Below, piece by piece: positions 1-11,460 of a stretch of 64,000 bases of DNA. The notes below the pieces were generated by a model. It searched no databases. It was not told where the DNA came from and saw only the letters and a list, made by a program, of their open reading frames with translations. Source of the DNA: Zygaena filipendulae (taxonomy: Eukaryota > Arthropoda > Insecta > Lepidoptera > Zygaenidae); the NCBI GenBank assembly GCA_907165275.2, contig OU015649.1:2386001-2450000 (forward strand), read 5' to 3'. The first letter of the stretch is position 1, and every line of letters begins with the position of its first letter. A program made the position numbers and the translations under genes.

Positions 1-809
1 GCACCTACTTTACTAAACTTGGAATTATAGGTTTTTTCTGGCATGGTTTAGCTTAAAGTCAAAGTAAAACAATTTTATTCAAAGTTGGTCTTTAAAAGTC
101 TGCATTTAAGATTTGAACTGAAACATTGATTAATTAATATATTTAATTAAAATACAGGAAGGCATTGCAAGGCATAAATAGCAAAACTATTATTATACTT
201 TTATACGGTTCTTGTAAAGATCTCCACTACTCAAAGCAAAAAAACCACAGATTAAAAGCATTTTAAGGGTTGACTTTTCATCAGCCAGATATATAATCGT
301 CTTTTGACAAATTTCGAAGTACTTTTTCCTTTTGACAATTCAAGTAAAAAAATTCCTTACTAAAATATTATTGGGCGATTGAAAAGGCTATCTTAAATTG
401 TATTATCATGGAATAATAAATTCGTCTCCAAAACTAGCGGACTTAATGCTACCAATTTTATAAATTCCCTGTCATTCTCACACTGTATACATATATTCAG
501 TAGCTAGCTACGTAACTTCCTGGAGAAGCTATTTAACAGTCTTATAAACTATTTCAATTAAATTTCTCTCCAGTTGCTAGTAGTCGAATATTCTTTTGTG
601 AGCGCCGCCAACTTACGATTGTAGCGACTATGGCACTTAAATGAAGCCAATTCAAAGTTAGGGAGGCCTTGGTTTAAATTAAAGGTGCTTCCTTTTTCTG
701 GAGAATTTAAAAAAAAATCAATTAATCGAATAACGTTATACCGAAACTAACAACTAAGAGATATTGAAATTTAAAGTGAATAGTAAAATGATCGATGGTT
801 CATTAGAGA
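1..809. other. AT-rich sequence, nothing recognised
   Basis: No ORF, repeat family or motif that I can support. Confidence 0.5.
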
Positions 810-866
810 AATTCCCGCAGGCACTTTTGAGATAACGCGTGTAAAGCCGTGGGGGATCGATTAGTA
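810..866 (+). mobile_element. Helitron-type 3' relic
   Basis: aaattcccgcagg ... acgcgtgtaaagccgtgggggatcgattag resembles a mutated hairpin-CTAG end. 5' part not recognisable. Confidence 0.45.
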
Positions 867-1445
867 TGCAATTAGGTACGAGTAAACTATACTTTTGAAA
901 CAGTATAGTGACACTTGGCCTAAGTTTGGTGATATTTTTTTTTGTAAGTGTTTACTATGTTGGTGTAACTTTTAAATAAATAAATGATGTGGTCGCGGAA
1001 AAAAGAAACCGTTGAAAACATTTTCATTTTCACTGCAAGCACCAACACAGTTACAGCTGCAACGGACGTGGAGACTGAGTTAAAATATGGTTCAATTACA
1101 CTTAGATAACGGCAGACACTATTGTCTTCCCGGTTAAATTAACTTAAGTATTCTCGAAACGTATCTTACATTAAACTAGAATAATAGTAACTACTCCTTG
1201 TTCGTTGTACCTATATTGGTTTAAATCGCTTTTGTGACATATATTTGATATTTCTCTATATTAGGTATATACCTGAGGTATATACCGTGTATATAACGTG
1301 CATAATTGTGTCATTTTATTCATTCTGAGATCTGACATAAATATACCTATTGAAAGTAATTAATATTTAAATTACCATTCTCGAAGATCACGTCATCCTT
1401 CGACATGTTATGATTTATAATTATAATTTTAAATTTAATACATGA
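867..1445. other. AT-rich sequence, nothing recognised
   Basis: Only local GTATATAC-type palindromic runs near 1265-1300. Confidence 0.5.
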
Positions 1446-1741
1446 TCCCTACTAATATTATAAATGCGAAAGTAGCTCTGTCTGTCTGTCTGTTACGCTT
1501 TCACGGCTTAATGGCTCAACCGATCATCACGAAACATGTTATATGTTGTCAGGGGTACAGAAAAGGACATAGGGTACTTTTCATCCCGGAATTCCCGCAG
1601 GATCTCCAAAATTAACGCCGGTGAAATTTCATGAAATTTTGCATATACGTTGTCAGGGGTACAGAGGAGGTACCCTATATGTAAAGGGTACTTTGTAGGA
1701 ACTCCAAAATAAAACCAGCTGAAACCGCGGGGAACAGCTAG
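1446..1741 (+). mobile_element. Helitron-type non-autonomous element (Lep1-like) with internal duplication
   Basis: Reference entry for this family. The element starts with TC (TCCCTACTAATATTATAAAT), ends in a short GC hairpin (GAAACCGCGGGG) followed by ACAGCTAG, and sits between A and T (catgA / Tatgtg). TC start, hairpin about 10 bases before a CTRR end, and insertion between A and T are Helitron hallmarks; similar lepidopteran elements have been described as Helitron-like. The second half repeats the block ttgtcaggggtacagagg. No ORF; a helper Rep/helicase would be needed. Confidence 0.75.
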
Positions 1742-1744
1742 TAT

Positions 1745-1876
1745 GTGATAATAATTATGTAGTAGATACCACGTTTACCACGTATACCACGTTTGCTTGG
1801 TTTCCACGACCCAAGCTTAAGTTTAGCGTAGAATTAAGTAGATCAGTGTGTTGTGAAGTGTTAGTATTATTTTATG
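1745..1876 (+). mobile_element. SINE 3' part
   Basis: taccacgtttgcttggtttccacgacccaag and gatcagtgtgttgtgaagtg match the body of the SINE at 13411-13665. The head is missing. Confidence 0.6.
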
Positions 1877-2689
1877 AACTCTCTGTTCATAATCTCGGAC
1901 TAAATCCGGTCATTTGATCCGGCTTGCGTGGGAACTTTGTTATTAATTAAGTAGGTATCCAAAAAGATTTACTGTCGGTAGGTAATGGTTTTGAATTGTT
2001 TGCAAACCCACTCTGTTGATTTCATAATAACTTTAAACACAAAAAGTGTACATGTTTCAAATTGTGTTTAGATGAATCACAAAACTTTTCCCCGGTATTA
2101 AATTTAATAGATTTCGGGAATTTATCTAAACCAAAATAGCGATATCACGTGAACAAGCGGATTAGTTAGTTATCTCGATTGCTACAGGCGCTGTTGTTAC
2201 AAACTCGAAAACATTTATAATATGCGTGGGATGAGAAGCCAGCCTTTAAAATATAATGGAATATTTTAATTACGTTTTAAATTCATATTAGATTCCAAAA
2301 TGTAACATTACCTACATAGTCTAGACAATATATATATATATATATATATAATGTACTAGTTGTCTCATCCGCGTGTGAATATAGGGATTCCCTCGACAAC
2401 AACAAAGCTGTGAGACATCGCCTCGACATACAGAACAAATAGGTAGGTATATAAATAAGGTGCAAGATCGGTTGTTGAAGGGTGAAAGCCGTACCGAACA
2501 CACGCGTGTCACGTGAAATCTTCGTTATTTCAGTCACTTTTCTGCATCTATTTTGGACCCCGAGCAGGAAACTGGCTTTGAAGAGAGCCATGTTTTAACT
2601 TGGGGAACAATCTAACATTGTCATTGGCGTTTCGCCATAATTGAAGAAGTAGATAAAGAAATTGTTATTACTAAGAAACGTTGTCATTG
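1877..2689. other. No gene seen; contains a (TA)n tract
   Basis: Two overlapping minus-strand ORFs across the TA repeat read as low-complexity translation. Confidence 0.45.
2328..2352. repeat. (TA)n microsatellite
   Basis: About 12 TA units. Confidence 0.9.
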
Positions 2690-2990
2690 GAAAATTATAA
2701 TTATAGGCGCCGTTATTAAAGAAGAAGAAGAAGGTGCAAGATCAAGCGATGCCCGCGCGAGCTTGTCGCTCGCGTTGACCAGCCGGCTGACGCCATCTAA
2801 TACCAGCTGACGGAGCCTGAATGCCACCCTGAGGGGTGGCGTCGGCTCCGTTCCGACGATGGTCGCGGTCCATTGACCGCCTCCAGTTCCTGTCCGTATT
2901 GCCGGACAGCGTGGGATTGCCCACTGCAAGGAGCTCTGCCCCGAAGCAGTCACCTCTGCTGCCTCCCAGCAAGAGAAGGCTCACGGAAGA
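2690..2990 (-). repeat. GC-rich repeat relic with (CTT)n tail
   Basis: Unusually GC-rich for the region. Open in two minus-strand frames (85 and 89 codons) without a recognised domain. On the minus strand it ends in CTTCTTCTTCTTCTT (2720-2734). The block ctctgccccgaagcagtcac, ctctgctgcctccc recurs at 24739-24814, which marks it as dispersed. Confidence 0.5.
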
Positions 2991-3563
2991 TAAACGCATT
3001 CTAGGTATCTAGATATAATATTATGTCTAAAATTACGTAAGTATACGAATATAAATTACAAAATGACGCGCACTAAATATCTTCAACTGCATTTATAAAA
3101 CGTGTCAGATGTTCAGTACAATATGGCGGGCGTCAAACTCTTTGATTCGGTGACACAAAGATTACATTCGCTTGTATAACCTGTCAGGAAGAAATCAAAA
3201 GATGGTAATGACACAGCGGACGCCCGCATGGACACTTGCCAAGAGTCGAAAAAATTAACGAGGTCGAATCGTAAACGGACGGACATTCATTCTAGCGTGT
3301 ATTTAAATAATTGTCTGCGGATCACGAGACCGAAAAACGAATCGGTAACGATCTTTATTTAAAAAAAAAAAACTATAATAGCTGTTTAACCCGCTTTAAA
3401 AGTCAGGCGCAGATCTATGGAGATTTGCTCCCCCCCCCCCCCCCACGAGGAATAAATTAGGCATGTACTTTAATCAGACCTTACACAAATCTCTGACCCT
3501 GTAAGTTCTTCTCTCTATGGTATATCTAAATTCAAACCAAAATTGCACCCCCTCAACCAAACC
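2991..3563. other. No gene seen
   Basis: Repeat-poor apart from poly-A (about 3360) and poly-C runs. Confidence 0.45.
3429..3444. repeat. Poly-C run
   Basis: About 16 consecutive C, unusual in this AT-rich context. Length may be affected by sequencing. Confidence 0.85.
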
Positions 3564-3665
3564 CTAGATCCGCGGCAGCGCAAAAAGTACCCTATGTCTT
3601 TCTCTGTCCCCCAGATAACGTGTATACAAAATTTCCTGATGATCGGTTGGCATATGAGTATAGAA
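3564..3665 (-). mobile_element. Helitron-type fragment
   Basis: CTAGATCCGCGG then gcaaaaagtaccctatgtct and cagataacgtgtatacaaa match the inverted 3' half of the family. Its far end is lost. Confidence 0.6.
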
Positions 3666-3967
3666 AATTTCTTGCCATACACAGTGTGATTGTGTTATAG
3701 GAACGCGCGTTAAAAGCATGGAATTTTGATGGTCATAGTGAATCAGGACTCGGTTATTATTAGATATATCTGTCAGTCTATGTGACAAAGGTCGACAGTG
3801 TCAGCCGACGGATAGCTGTAGAGAAAACATTGAGATAACATAGTATCTTCGCGAAAAAATCACGAAATAACCAAAGAATATATCTGCTGAAAATGCGCTG
3901 TGACGATTGAATATTTATTTCACATGTAAAGTAAACAATCTTCATCGGTTCATATGGTTTTGTATAC

Positions 3968-4060
3968 CTATATAAAATGTGTCCTTCTTTTCAACTGTCA
4001 ACCGCACGTTAGCGACTAGCGTTAGAGTGAAACGATGGAATTCTGCCAACGTTTGGCAAA
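3968..4060 (+). promoter_or_regulatory. Candidate core promoter and short first exon (speculative)
   Basis: tatataaaatg provides a TATA box (3971). About 28 bases on, tcaacc (3998-4003) could be an initiator. An ATG at 4035 with A at -3 opens 10 codons (MEFCQRLAKR) before a stop, and AAAAAG/GTAATAG just there would fit a 5' splice site. No downstream exon was identified, so this is only a pattern match. Confidence 0.2.
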
Positions 4061-4471
4061 AAGGTAATAGTAAAAATAGTGACGGAACAGTCAGTTAATG
4101 GAATATTCCCAGTCGAATGAGACCCGAAAATTGGAAATGGACAGAAGATTTTTCAGAAATATTACGAAAACGGAATTGGTTCACTATATTCCAGGACCCA
4201 GGTGTGATTTTTTTTTAAATTAGTTAAAGGAAATTCTTTCACTTTTTAAACTGGTCAAAACTAAATTTTAAACCATTTAATAGGATTATTAATGATTTTC
4301 AAAGATCCCAATTTTTAGAATTTCCTCATTCTATAAAATTTAATCAAAATAATTTTCAAATGGTTCGTAATCTGTCCTCATTTAAAATAAGGAAAACCTT
4401 TTCAAAAAATAACATGAACATAGGTAATTTATATGTTTTAGGTTTATTATTTATACTTATATTATAATCTA

Positions 4472-4630
4472 TCTATACCAATATTATAAAAAGCAAAAAA
4501 CATTTCATTTCAAAAATTCTTTCACCATTAGAATGCTACATTATTCCTGAGTAACATAGGCTATGTTGTAACCCGGAATTCCCGCGGGAACTCCGAAATT
4601 ACCGTGGGCGAAACCGCGGGGGCCCGCTAG
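4472..4630 (+). mobile_element. Helitron-type element
   Basis: TCTATACCAATATTATAAA start, hairpin GCGAAACCGCGGGGGC, CTAG end, and A/T flanks. Confidence 0.75.
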
Positions 4631-4943
4631 TACCTATCTACATCATTTTTTCACCAGTGATAATTTTTTTTTTTTCAAAAAATTGTATTTAGAAAAGAAA
4701 ATGGTCACATTTATCCTAAGGCGAACATTAATTTTCGTTTCGCAACTAGATTAAGATTAAATTCATCTCTTACGGACCATAAGGAACCTTTCTGTGTGCG
4801 TGACCCCATATTTTGCGGTCGTAACATTTTTATGTCTGCGCAAAGCACTTAATACAAAACAACTTGGGGGTTAGTCGGTGAGAGTGCCAATAAGCCCACT
4901 TTTACCTAGACCAGACTGTAATACTGTTTAATCAGTACAATCT

Positions 4944-4956
4944 GGGCGACCGAGCT
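4944..4956. repeat. Short hairpin CGAGCTTCGCTCG
   Basis: CGAGC/GCTCG stem with a ttc loop inside tctgggcgaccgagcttcgc. May be a transposon terminus, but I could not delimit an element. Confidence 0.4.
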
Positions 4957-5765
4957 TCGCTCGTTGTGATATTACAGCGCCATCTGTTTTTAAGTAGAAA
5001 AGCAGTACCAAACATTAATTTTTCATTGCCTGATAATACAGATAAAACGACGTTTTCTAAAAATGAAACCGATATAATACATATATAAATATATATACAA
5101 GTTTTGCTCGTTTAAAGGTTAGACCGATATTCTGTGATGTTACCTTTAATCTTTTATACAAAGAAATGGTTTTACGTGATTCCAATGAAGTATATCGAAA
5201 AGAAAGTCAAGGCACTTTCTTACCCAATAAGAATACGGAAATTATGTTATTTTAAGAACTGAAGCCTCAAGATTTATGAAAGTGATTTAAGTCCTTAACG
5301 AATTTACTTAACTCCCTGAAGCCGGAAAAAATATGCTCGAAAAGTTGAATATTGGTTTTTTGTGTAAAAGATTTTCGGAATGAAAATCATTTGCCACATA
5401 ACACTTTAGCTGAGTCCTCCGTTTCAAACTTTTACTGTACAAAATATGATGCGACATAACCGTTGTAAGACCGCTAGAGTCCTGGAGCGAATTTCGACGA
5501 GGAGCCTAGAATTGTTGGCCCATCTTGGGTAATGTCACAAAAGGTTGCACGCTGTTTGGGAATAAGTTATGCTTTGTAGTTTCTGAAGTATTCTAAATCA
5601 AGCGTCTCATTGTAAGTGAACTGAAGAAAATAACATATAAAAACAACAAAAACTTGATTAGACCCTGGAATAGTGTAAAATGATGCAACGCGATAACTTA
5701 AATAAGGTATAGTCCAATATAAAATGTTCTTCTTTTTAATTTTTGTCATTTGATCTGCTATCATT

Positions 5766-6038
5766 GTGGATTATTTTTTACGTTTATCACTTACCGTCGA
5801 TGTGAAATACAAAGGTGCAAAAATTACTAAGAACTGCCCGAGTCATGGTATCTTCGAGAAAGAATTATTGCTACACGACGGCGACCGCGACATACGACTA
5901 GAATATATCATTTGTCGACCTACATATTTTTATTTGGTAGACCTACAGCGTTTACATACCGAAAATTCGGGACATGCTGGTGAATCAAAAGCTTCATACC
6001 GAAACAATATTCTGGCCCTAGTAGGTACTGGTTGTTAA
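5766..6038 (+). CDS. Unrecognised 90-codon ORF, probably not a gene
   Basis: It is open from ATG to stop in a repeat-poor stretch and has a somewhat balanced composition. I recognise no domain, signal peptide or membrane segment, and there is no clear promoter. In AT-rich eukaryotic DNA an ORF of this size can occur by chance. It is listed because nothing else explains the segment. Confidence 0.12.
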   Translation: MDYFLRLSLTVDVKYKGAKITKNCPSHGIFEKELLLHDGDRDIRLEYIICRPTYFYLVDLQRLHTENSGHAGESKASYRNNILALVGTGC

Positions 6039-7640
6039 ACGATTATAGAAAGAAGCGAATGGATTCAGTTAATTTTTTATTTGGGAATTGATAAAGACAA
6101 ATAGATGAATCAAACATACCAAATTGTACCCCGAAATTCCATCGGTCAGCGGTCATTCTGGTAATACTGGACAAGCAACTGGTTCTTTAGAACCACGCGT
6201 TTTTGCAAACACTAGTAAAATTTCATTAGAGATAATAATCTTAATTAATAGTTAACCGACATTGCACATGAAAATGTGAGAAATTATGCAGAGAGTAGTA
6301 AATACTTACAGATAAAACAAATTATATAATTATAGTTAATATTTTATCTAAAATAACTTATAGCGCCATTATAAGTTATAATATTATAATCAGAACAATT
6401 TTAAAATCTGAATATTCATAATTAATACAAATGCTTTGGCGAATTAGGCACAAAGTCTTGATAACTTTAAAACAAACTTGTGTACATTAAAGTTAATCAT
6501 CAAAGGTAACAAGTATAAAGTTATAAGGAGGAAGAGAAACGTATAGCTACGAATCCCAGTCTACTCACAAAATTACCAGTTTAAACATTGTATATAAATT
6601 TCTATTTTGTTTGAAATACTCATGAAATAAAGTTAAAATATTCTTTTATTTTCGTTATTTGTATTACAAGTTGAATTTTTTTAAATAATTATGGGAAACT
6701 TGGAGGGTGGCGTCCTTACTATCTCAATTTAGCAATTATTAAATTCAAGTCAACGTCAATTTATCTTAAAGGTTTAGTTTTAAATGTTGTTGTAAAACGA
6801 AATAAACTGAAGTGGAGTAAATTTGATTTAATGTCACAATTATAAGCTTGAACGAATCGTCTCTAACTAATATCTACTTCTCATATTCCAAAGCAAATAT
6901 AACTTATTGATGAAGAAATGAATACCTATACAATTCAGTTAATTAAACACAAAATCATTTATTTTTAAACTTAAAAATTATGAAATGAGACCACGTTAAA
7001 ATCCCGAACCAACATCTATTTTAGTTCGACAACCGAGAAACCACATGAAAGTTTTCTCATCTCACTACTGTTATTCCTAAATTTAACTCAACATTTTTTA
7101 TTTTAATTACTGTATTATACTTTTTTTTACCAACAATAGATTTATAGTGATAGTAAAATATATAATTAATTATTTTGCGAAACTATTTACTAACTGCCTT
7201 ACCTATGTGATATAAGTATACTAAAAACTGTTTCAAATTCATCGGAATTTCACACACTACAAACTTACGGCAAGCTATCCGTTGAAACCGAAAATTTGCA
7301 TGAATCTCAAAGCCTTAGTGTAGTGGTTTGCAATTATGTAGTTTTGGTGCCGTACATAAGGATAACTGTTGTAGGTATAAGTAGACGGAACACTTACGTT
7401 GATCTTTGAAGCGAAAGCCTTTGTAAACAAATATAATAACAGCTGACTAAAATGATAATTATAATCCTTTTTCATATTTATATGTATTTCTGGTATAACA
7501 TAACGCACGAATAAGGTTGACGTAACCTACATAAACATATAGTACGCATCTACAAACAAGGCTACGTGAAAAAAATATTTTTAAAAGTCTCAAAAATTAT
7601 AAACTATCGAGTATTTTAGATATAATCATAATATTTGTAA

Positions 7641-7907
7641 CTAGCTGCGCCCCGCGGTTTCACCCGCGTGAGTTTCGGGTTCCCACAGGAACATCAGCTA
7701 TCTGTCGGCGAAAGTCCCGTTAAAATTGGTCGAATAGCCGTTTTAAAGATTAGCCGGAACAAACAGACAAATAGACGGACAGACAGACAGGCAGACAAAA
7801 ATTAAAAAAAGGATGTTTTAAAGTATATAAATGTAAATAATTTCATAATATGCATAAAGCGAAAAGCTGTTAATTTGGAATTACAAACAGACACTTCAAT
7901 TTTATTT
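7641..7907 (-). mobile_element. Helitron-type element, long subfamily
   Basis: Inverted: CTAGCTGCGCCCCGCGG ... with body (atcagctatctgtcggcg, cagacagacaggcagac, gaaaagctgttaatttgg) shared with 59259-59561. Far end approximate. Confidence 0.7.
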
Positions 7908-8602
7908 ATCTGAAACAGCCTTGTACAGAAATTTGAGACTTGCTTTTTTACGTATATATTTAAAGACATTGATATTGACGAAATATTGACAAAGCTAGAA
8001 TTTAACTTTTTTTTCAAATTTAATTTCAGAAACAATATATACAATATACAAATTCTAGCTAGATTGGGCTCATTGGTGTTGTATCTGACGTGACTTTTAT
8101 ATTTAGCGAGGTAGAAATACATTTTTAAATTGTATAATTTAGACCCAAAAGTTTCCAACTAAACAAAAAAGACAAACATTGTTTATGACCACCATGAACA
8201 ATGTATGTAAACCCAAACAGTTCAGGACGTTTCTCATTTGTTTAAAAAGTTGTGAAAATTGTCTCGTGGAATAAGAAGGAAAAAAATAATAGTTCATGAT
8301 GTGAAGTCTGGTTATGTATTCAAGAGGACGGAAGGGTATTTATGTAAAATGCAGTGGAAATTGCGCCAAATTATTTGCGGCAACGCTCCAGAATTAGTAT
8401 AGTGATCACGGCACGTAGCGTTTGAGCAATACAAACAATACTTGGTTTATGTTCAGATCGGAGCGGCCAAGATTAATAGGATTTGTTTTGATGAAGATCC
8501 AGATAAATTACACGCTACGAAGACTACGGGGCAGTAAATTGAAGAATTTAAACGTATGGAATATTCAAATCTAACAAAAAGGCAAGAATATTTTGTATGA
8601 AA

Positions 8603-8890
8603 CTAGCTGTGCCCCGCAGTTTCACCCGCGTGAGTTTCGGAATTCCCGTAGAAACTCCAAAGTAGCTTAATTTACTCTTTATAACATCGGCTAATTAGCA
8701 GTTCAAGTCCCGTCGAAATTGGTCCAACCGTTTCGGAGATTAACCCGCGTGAGTTTCGACTTTATATCAGGAACTTTTGCGGACGTAGGCAGAAAGACCT
8801 GCCAGTTTCATCACAATCGAACCAATGGTTTAGGAACGCCTAGTGGACAAACATACAAACATTTATTTTTATTTATAAAGAAGATAAATG
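8603..8890 (-). mobile_element. Helitron-type element, rearranged
   Basis: CTAGCTGTGCCCCGCAG start (inverted). The motif cccgcgtgagtttcg occurs twice (about 8625 and 8743), suggesting internal duplication or two overlapping copies. Right edge approximate. Confidence 0.65.
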
Positions 8891-9127
8891 GATTAAGTCC
8901 ATTTAAATTTTGACAGTAAACGGTTTACTGTGTCTGAAATACATACCTACCTATGTACTTTTGAATGAAATGCATCGTAACACTGTAGTCCAAAGCGACT
9001 ACCTAATTGCACCGCAACGTTTATGTCATACAACGCGTTGCAAAATGTACTTTTATGAATTCAATTGTTGTCTTAAAAATGTAACGTTACTTTTAAATAT
9101 TTTAATTTATTTAATATTTCGTATATT

Positions 9128-9269
9128 TCGTATTATAAATGCGAATGCGAGTTTATTTGTTTGTTACGTTTTTGCACCTGATGTAGTGAAGAATATAGGC
9201 TACTTTTCATCCAGCAACTCCCGCGGGAACTCCGATATTAACGCGGGTGAAACCGCGGGGAACAGCTAG
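9128..9269 (+). mobile_element. Helitron-type element, short
   Basis: cgtattataaatgcgaatg start region and a perfect GCGGGTGAAACCGCGGGG hairpin, then AACAGCTAG. Confidence 0.7.
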
Positions 9270-9644
9270 TGTTATAACTACATGAAGCTTTCTACGAAAA
9301 TACTTTTTAAAGTCGTGGTAGAGAAACTGATTAAAAAAAAAAAACCGATTTCAACCACTTCTTCGTTGTATAGCAAATAAAAAAGTATAGAGCGCTCTTA
9401 AAAATGTCAGTATTGAAAATGGCGATAAGAGTATACGGAACTCGTAAAAACACCAACTCGGCTTATCGTTTCTGCGTTAATGTCACACCCTTGTCAATCT
9501 GCCCCGCTAATACTAAATGCGGTCCCTTAAGCCAGTGGACTTGGAGAGAAAATGCACTGTGAATATAACGTTTTCGCCCCCGGTCATTTTCGAATTTAAT
9601 CATTCATAGTATTTCCATTTATCGTTGGATAACATGAAATTTAC

Positions 9645-10083
9645 AAAAAGTGGTAACCTACCACGTCCGCTTGGTTTCCACGACACAAGCTTATAGTTTA
9701 GTGTGGGATCAATTAGTATATCTGTATATTCTAAGGTGGAATGGGCATGTTGACTAATTTTTACTTTTTTGTCCGTCTTGTAGATTATTAAAAATATTGG
9801 ACACGTATTTTTTCTTTTTTTACGCAATCGAAAAATAACGGCGATATATTGAGTTGAAATTCCGCGTGACGTCACTATTCTGACAGTTTTTATGGCGGTT
9901 TTACCGGTTAGTGACGTCATGACCCCCTCACCCTAAACTTTAATGCGCTTTATTTTTGTATATTTTAATTTATTCAAAAAAGCAAAAAATACGTGTCTAT
10001 TGTTTTTTTTATTTTTCAACTGACGGACTAATTTGAATTTTGATTTTCAAAAGTAGTCCACACCCCCATTATTATTATTATCT
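9645..10083 (+). mobile_element. SINE 3' part split by a MITE
   Basis: The body (taccacgtccgcttggtttc, cacgacacaagctta) runs to 9741. The (ATT)n tail resumes at 10066-10083 on the far side of the CRE-carrying MITE. Confidence 0.65.
9742..10068 (+). mobile_element. CRE-carrying MITE, copy 1 (inserted in a SINE)
   Basis: First of four copies in this window. Each is about 320-330 bp, starts TGGGCATGTTGACTA, and ends in an imperfect inverted copy (AGTCCACACCCCCA here). Subterminal GTCCGTC / GACGGAC also pair. Each copy carries two TGACGTCA palindromes (here 9867-9874 and 9912-9919). There is no ORF. The flanks are two halves of a SINE, showing insertion into a pre-existing repeat. Target duplication is ambiguous (AT or ATT). 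Confidence 0.8.
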
Positions 10084-10385
10084 TTACATAGTACAAAATG
10101 AAGTCGCTTCCATTTGTTTACGAGACGAAGCGAAAGTCGGAGTTATTGAAGTTGTTGCGGGGTTGCCGGAGTTATTACAAGTTTTTCTAATCACTCAACT
10201 GATGTGTTTAACTCTGAAGTCTCCATTGACCCTCAAACACTTACCTGAAACGAAATACAAAAAATATATTTAAATATCTTTAATACGAGTAGTAATTTAT
10301 AGATGATTGGATCGATAATATAAATAAATTTTCCCTTATCTATTTTATAAAAATCTCGCCTTGACCGATTTTTATGAATTTTTTT

Positions 10386-10393
10386 GTGTACAT
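10386..10393. repeat. Left 8-bp target-site duplication (GTGTACAT)
   Basis: Identical to 10617-10624 on the other side of the MITE. Confidence 0.85.
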
Positions 10394-10616
10394 CTCAGAC
10401 CAAATAAAAACTAAAGACGGAACGTCTTGAACAACGAAGTGAAGCCGGTTGCGTATGCATGTGGTGCTTAGGAAAGTGCCACGATTCCCAGGTATGGTGT
10501 CTTTTTCTTGTAAGTGTGTGCGTGTTTCTGTGTACGTGCACGGCGTGGTGTCTTTTTCCTGGCTTCACTTGTTTGTTCTAAGACGCGTTCCATCTTAAGT
10601 TTTTATTTGGTCTGAG
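10394..10616. mobile_element. MITE with perfect 8-bp target duplication (hAT-like)
   Basis: Terminal inverted repeats begin CTCAGACCAAATAAAAACT and extend, imperfectly, for about 55 bp to GTGAAGCC. The 8 bases GTGTACAT occur directly before (10386-10393) and after (10617-10624) the element. An 8-bp duplication is characteristic of hAT (and P) superfamily transposition. The interior (about 110 bp) is GT-rich and non-coding. Confidence 0.85.
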
Positions 10617-10624
10617 GTGTACAT
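10617..10624. repeat. Right 8-bp target-site duplication (GTGTACAT)
   Basis: Identical to 10386-10393. Confidence 0.85.
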
Positions 10625-10639
10625 TTGGTAGGTCTGAGA

Positions 10640-10851
10640 ATAGGTTGTAGCTTATTTGTTGTACCCCTAAGGTGCGATAAGGGTTTTCAGAAAAGATCAT
10701 AGTACTTACTAGTGCTCTGTTACATATTCTAGATGAAATAAGGGTAGCCCTTTTCGGAATTGTTTATTTTTATTTTTTGGACGAAACTTTACTTTGGAGT
10801 TATTATGCGAGTCCCGAAACTCACGCGGGTGAAACCTCGGGGCATACCTAG
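10640..10851 (+). mobile_element. Helitron-type relic
   Basis: Only the 3' end is clear (tcacgcgggtgaaacctcggg, then CTAG). The 5' edge is a guess. Confidence 0.5.
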
Positions 10852-11339
10852 TAATATAATACATAGAAATTAGTTTTAGATCCAACAAGTATACAAGTGC
10901 AGTTTATTTAATTACTAGTAATTTGTCTCTGAAGAGGACACCTATTGTTTAAAACGATTTACATTTATTATACAACGTGTTAATGAATTAACTGAAAACT
11001 AGAAAGTAGTTTTCTCAGAATCAACTAACGAATGGATCGCACTATGTTTTAATATAGGTTATATATTTTCATTTTTACTAGCCCATGTCTAAATTATTTA
11101 TAATACTATATTTGGCGCGTACGCCGCCCGCACCAAAAAAATTCGAACCGTTAGGCGCGGGCGTAGCGCTTGGAATTTCGCAGATAGATCACCTCTAAAC
11201 TAATGTTGAATAACTTTTGAAGTATAAATTTTTTCAACATAAAATAAATTTTAATCATATTAGTGTTTATTTTTTTAAATCGGGTGTATCAGGTTTTCAG
11301 TTAATTCATGAACACGTTGTATAAGTTTTATTCACAGAA

Positions 11340-11460
11340 CTAACTGTCCCCCGCGATTTTACCCGCGGTAATTTCGGAGTTCCTGCCAAAATTCCAGTAT
11401 AAACTAGTGTATAAATCTTTCTCTCTTCTTTAAAAGATCTAAGCGTACAGACGGCGGGGA
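11340..11460 (-). mobile_element. Helitron-type fragment
   Basis: ctaactgtcccccgcgattttacccgcgg is an inverted 3' end with CTAG mutated to CTAA. The body is degraded. Confidence 0.55.

Larger units (their letters stand above)
4631..7640. other. 3-kb AT-rich stretch without recognised repeats
   Basis: Holds the 90-codon ORF and the 4944 hairpin. Otherwise featureless to my eye. Confidence 0.45.

Noticed and set aside
2684..2999. Possible LINE coding segment in the GC-rich block
   Set aside because: Two minus-strand frames are open, but neither shows a convincing reverse transcriptase or endonuclease motif. Kept only as a repeat relic.
8910..9269. 119-codon plus-strand ORF
   Set aside because: Its last third is a Helitron-type end and the rest is AT-driven hydrophobic translation.
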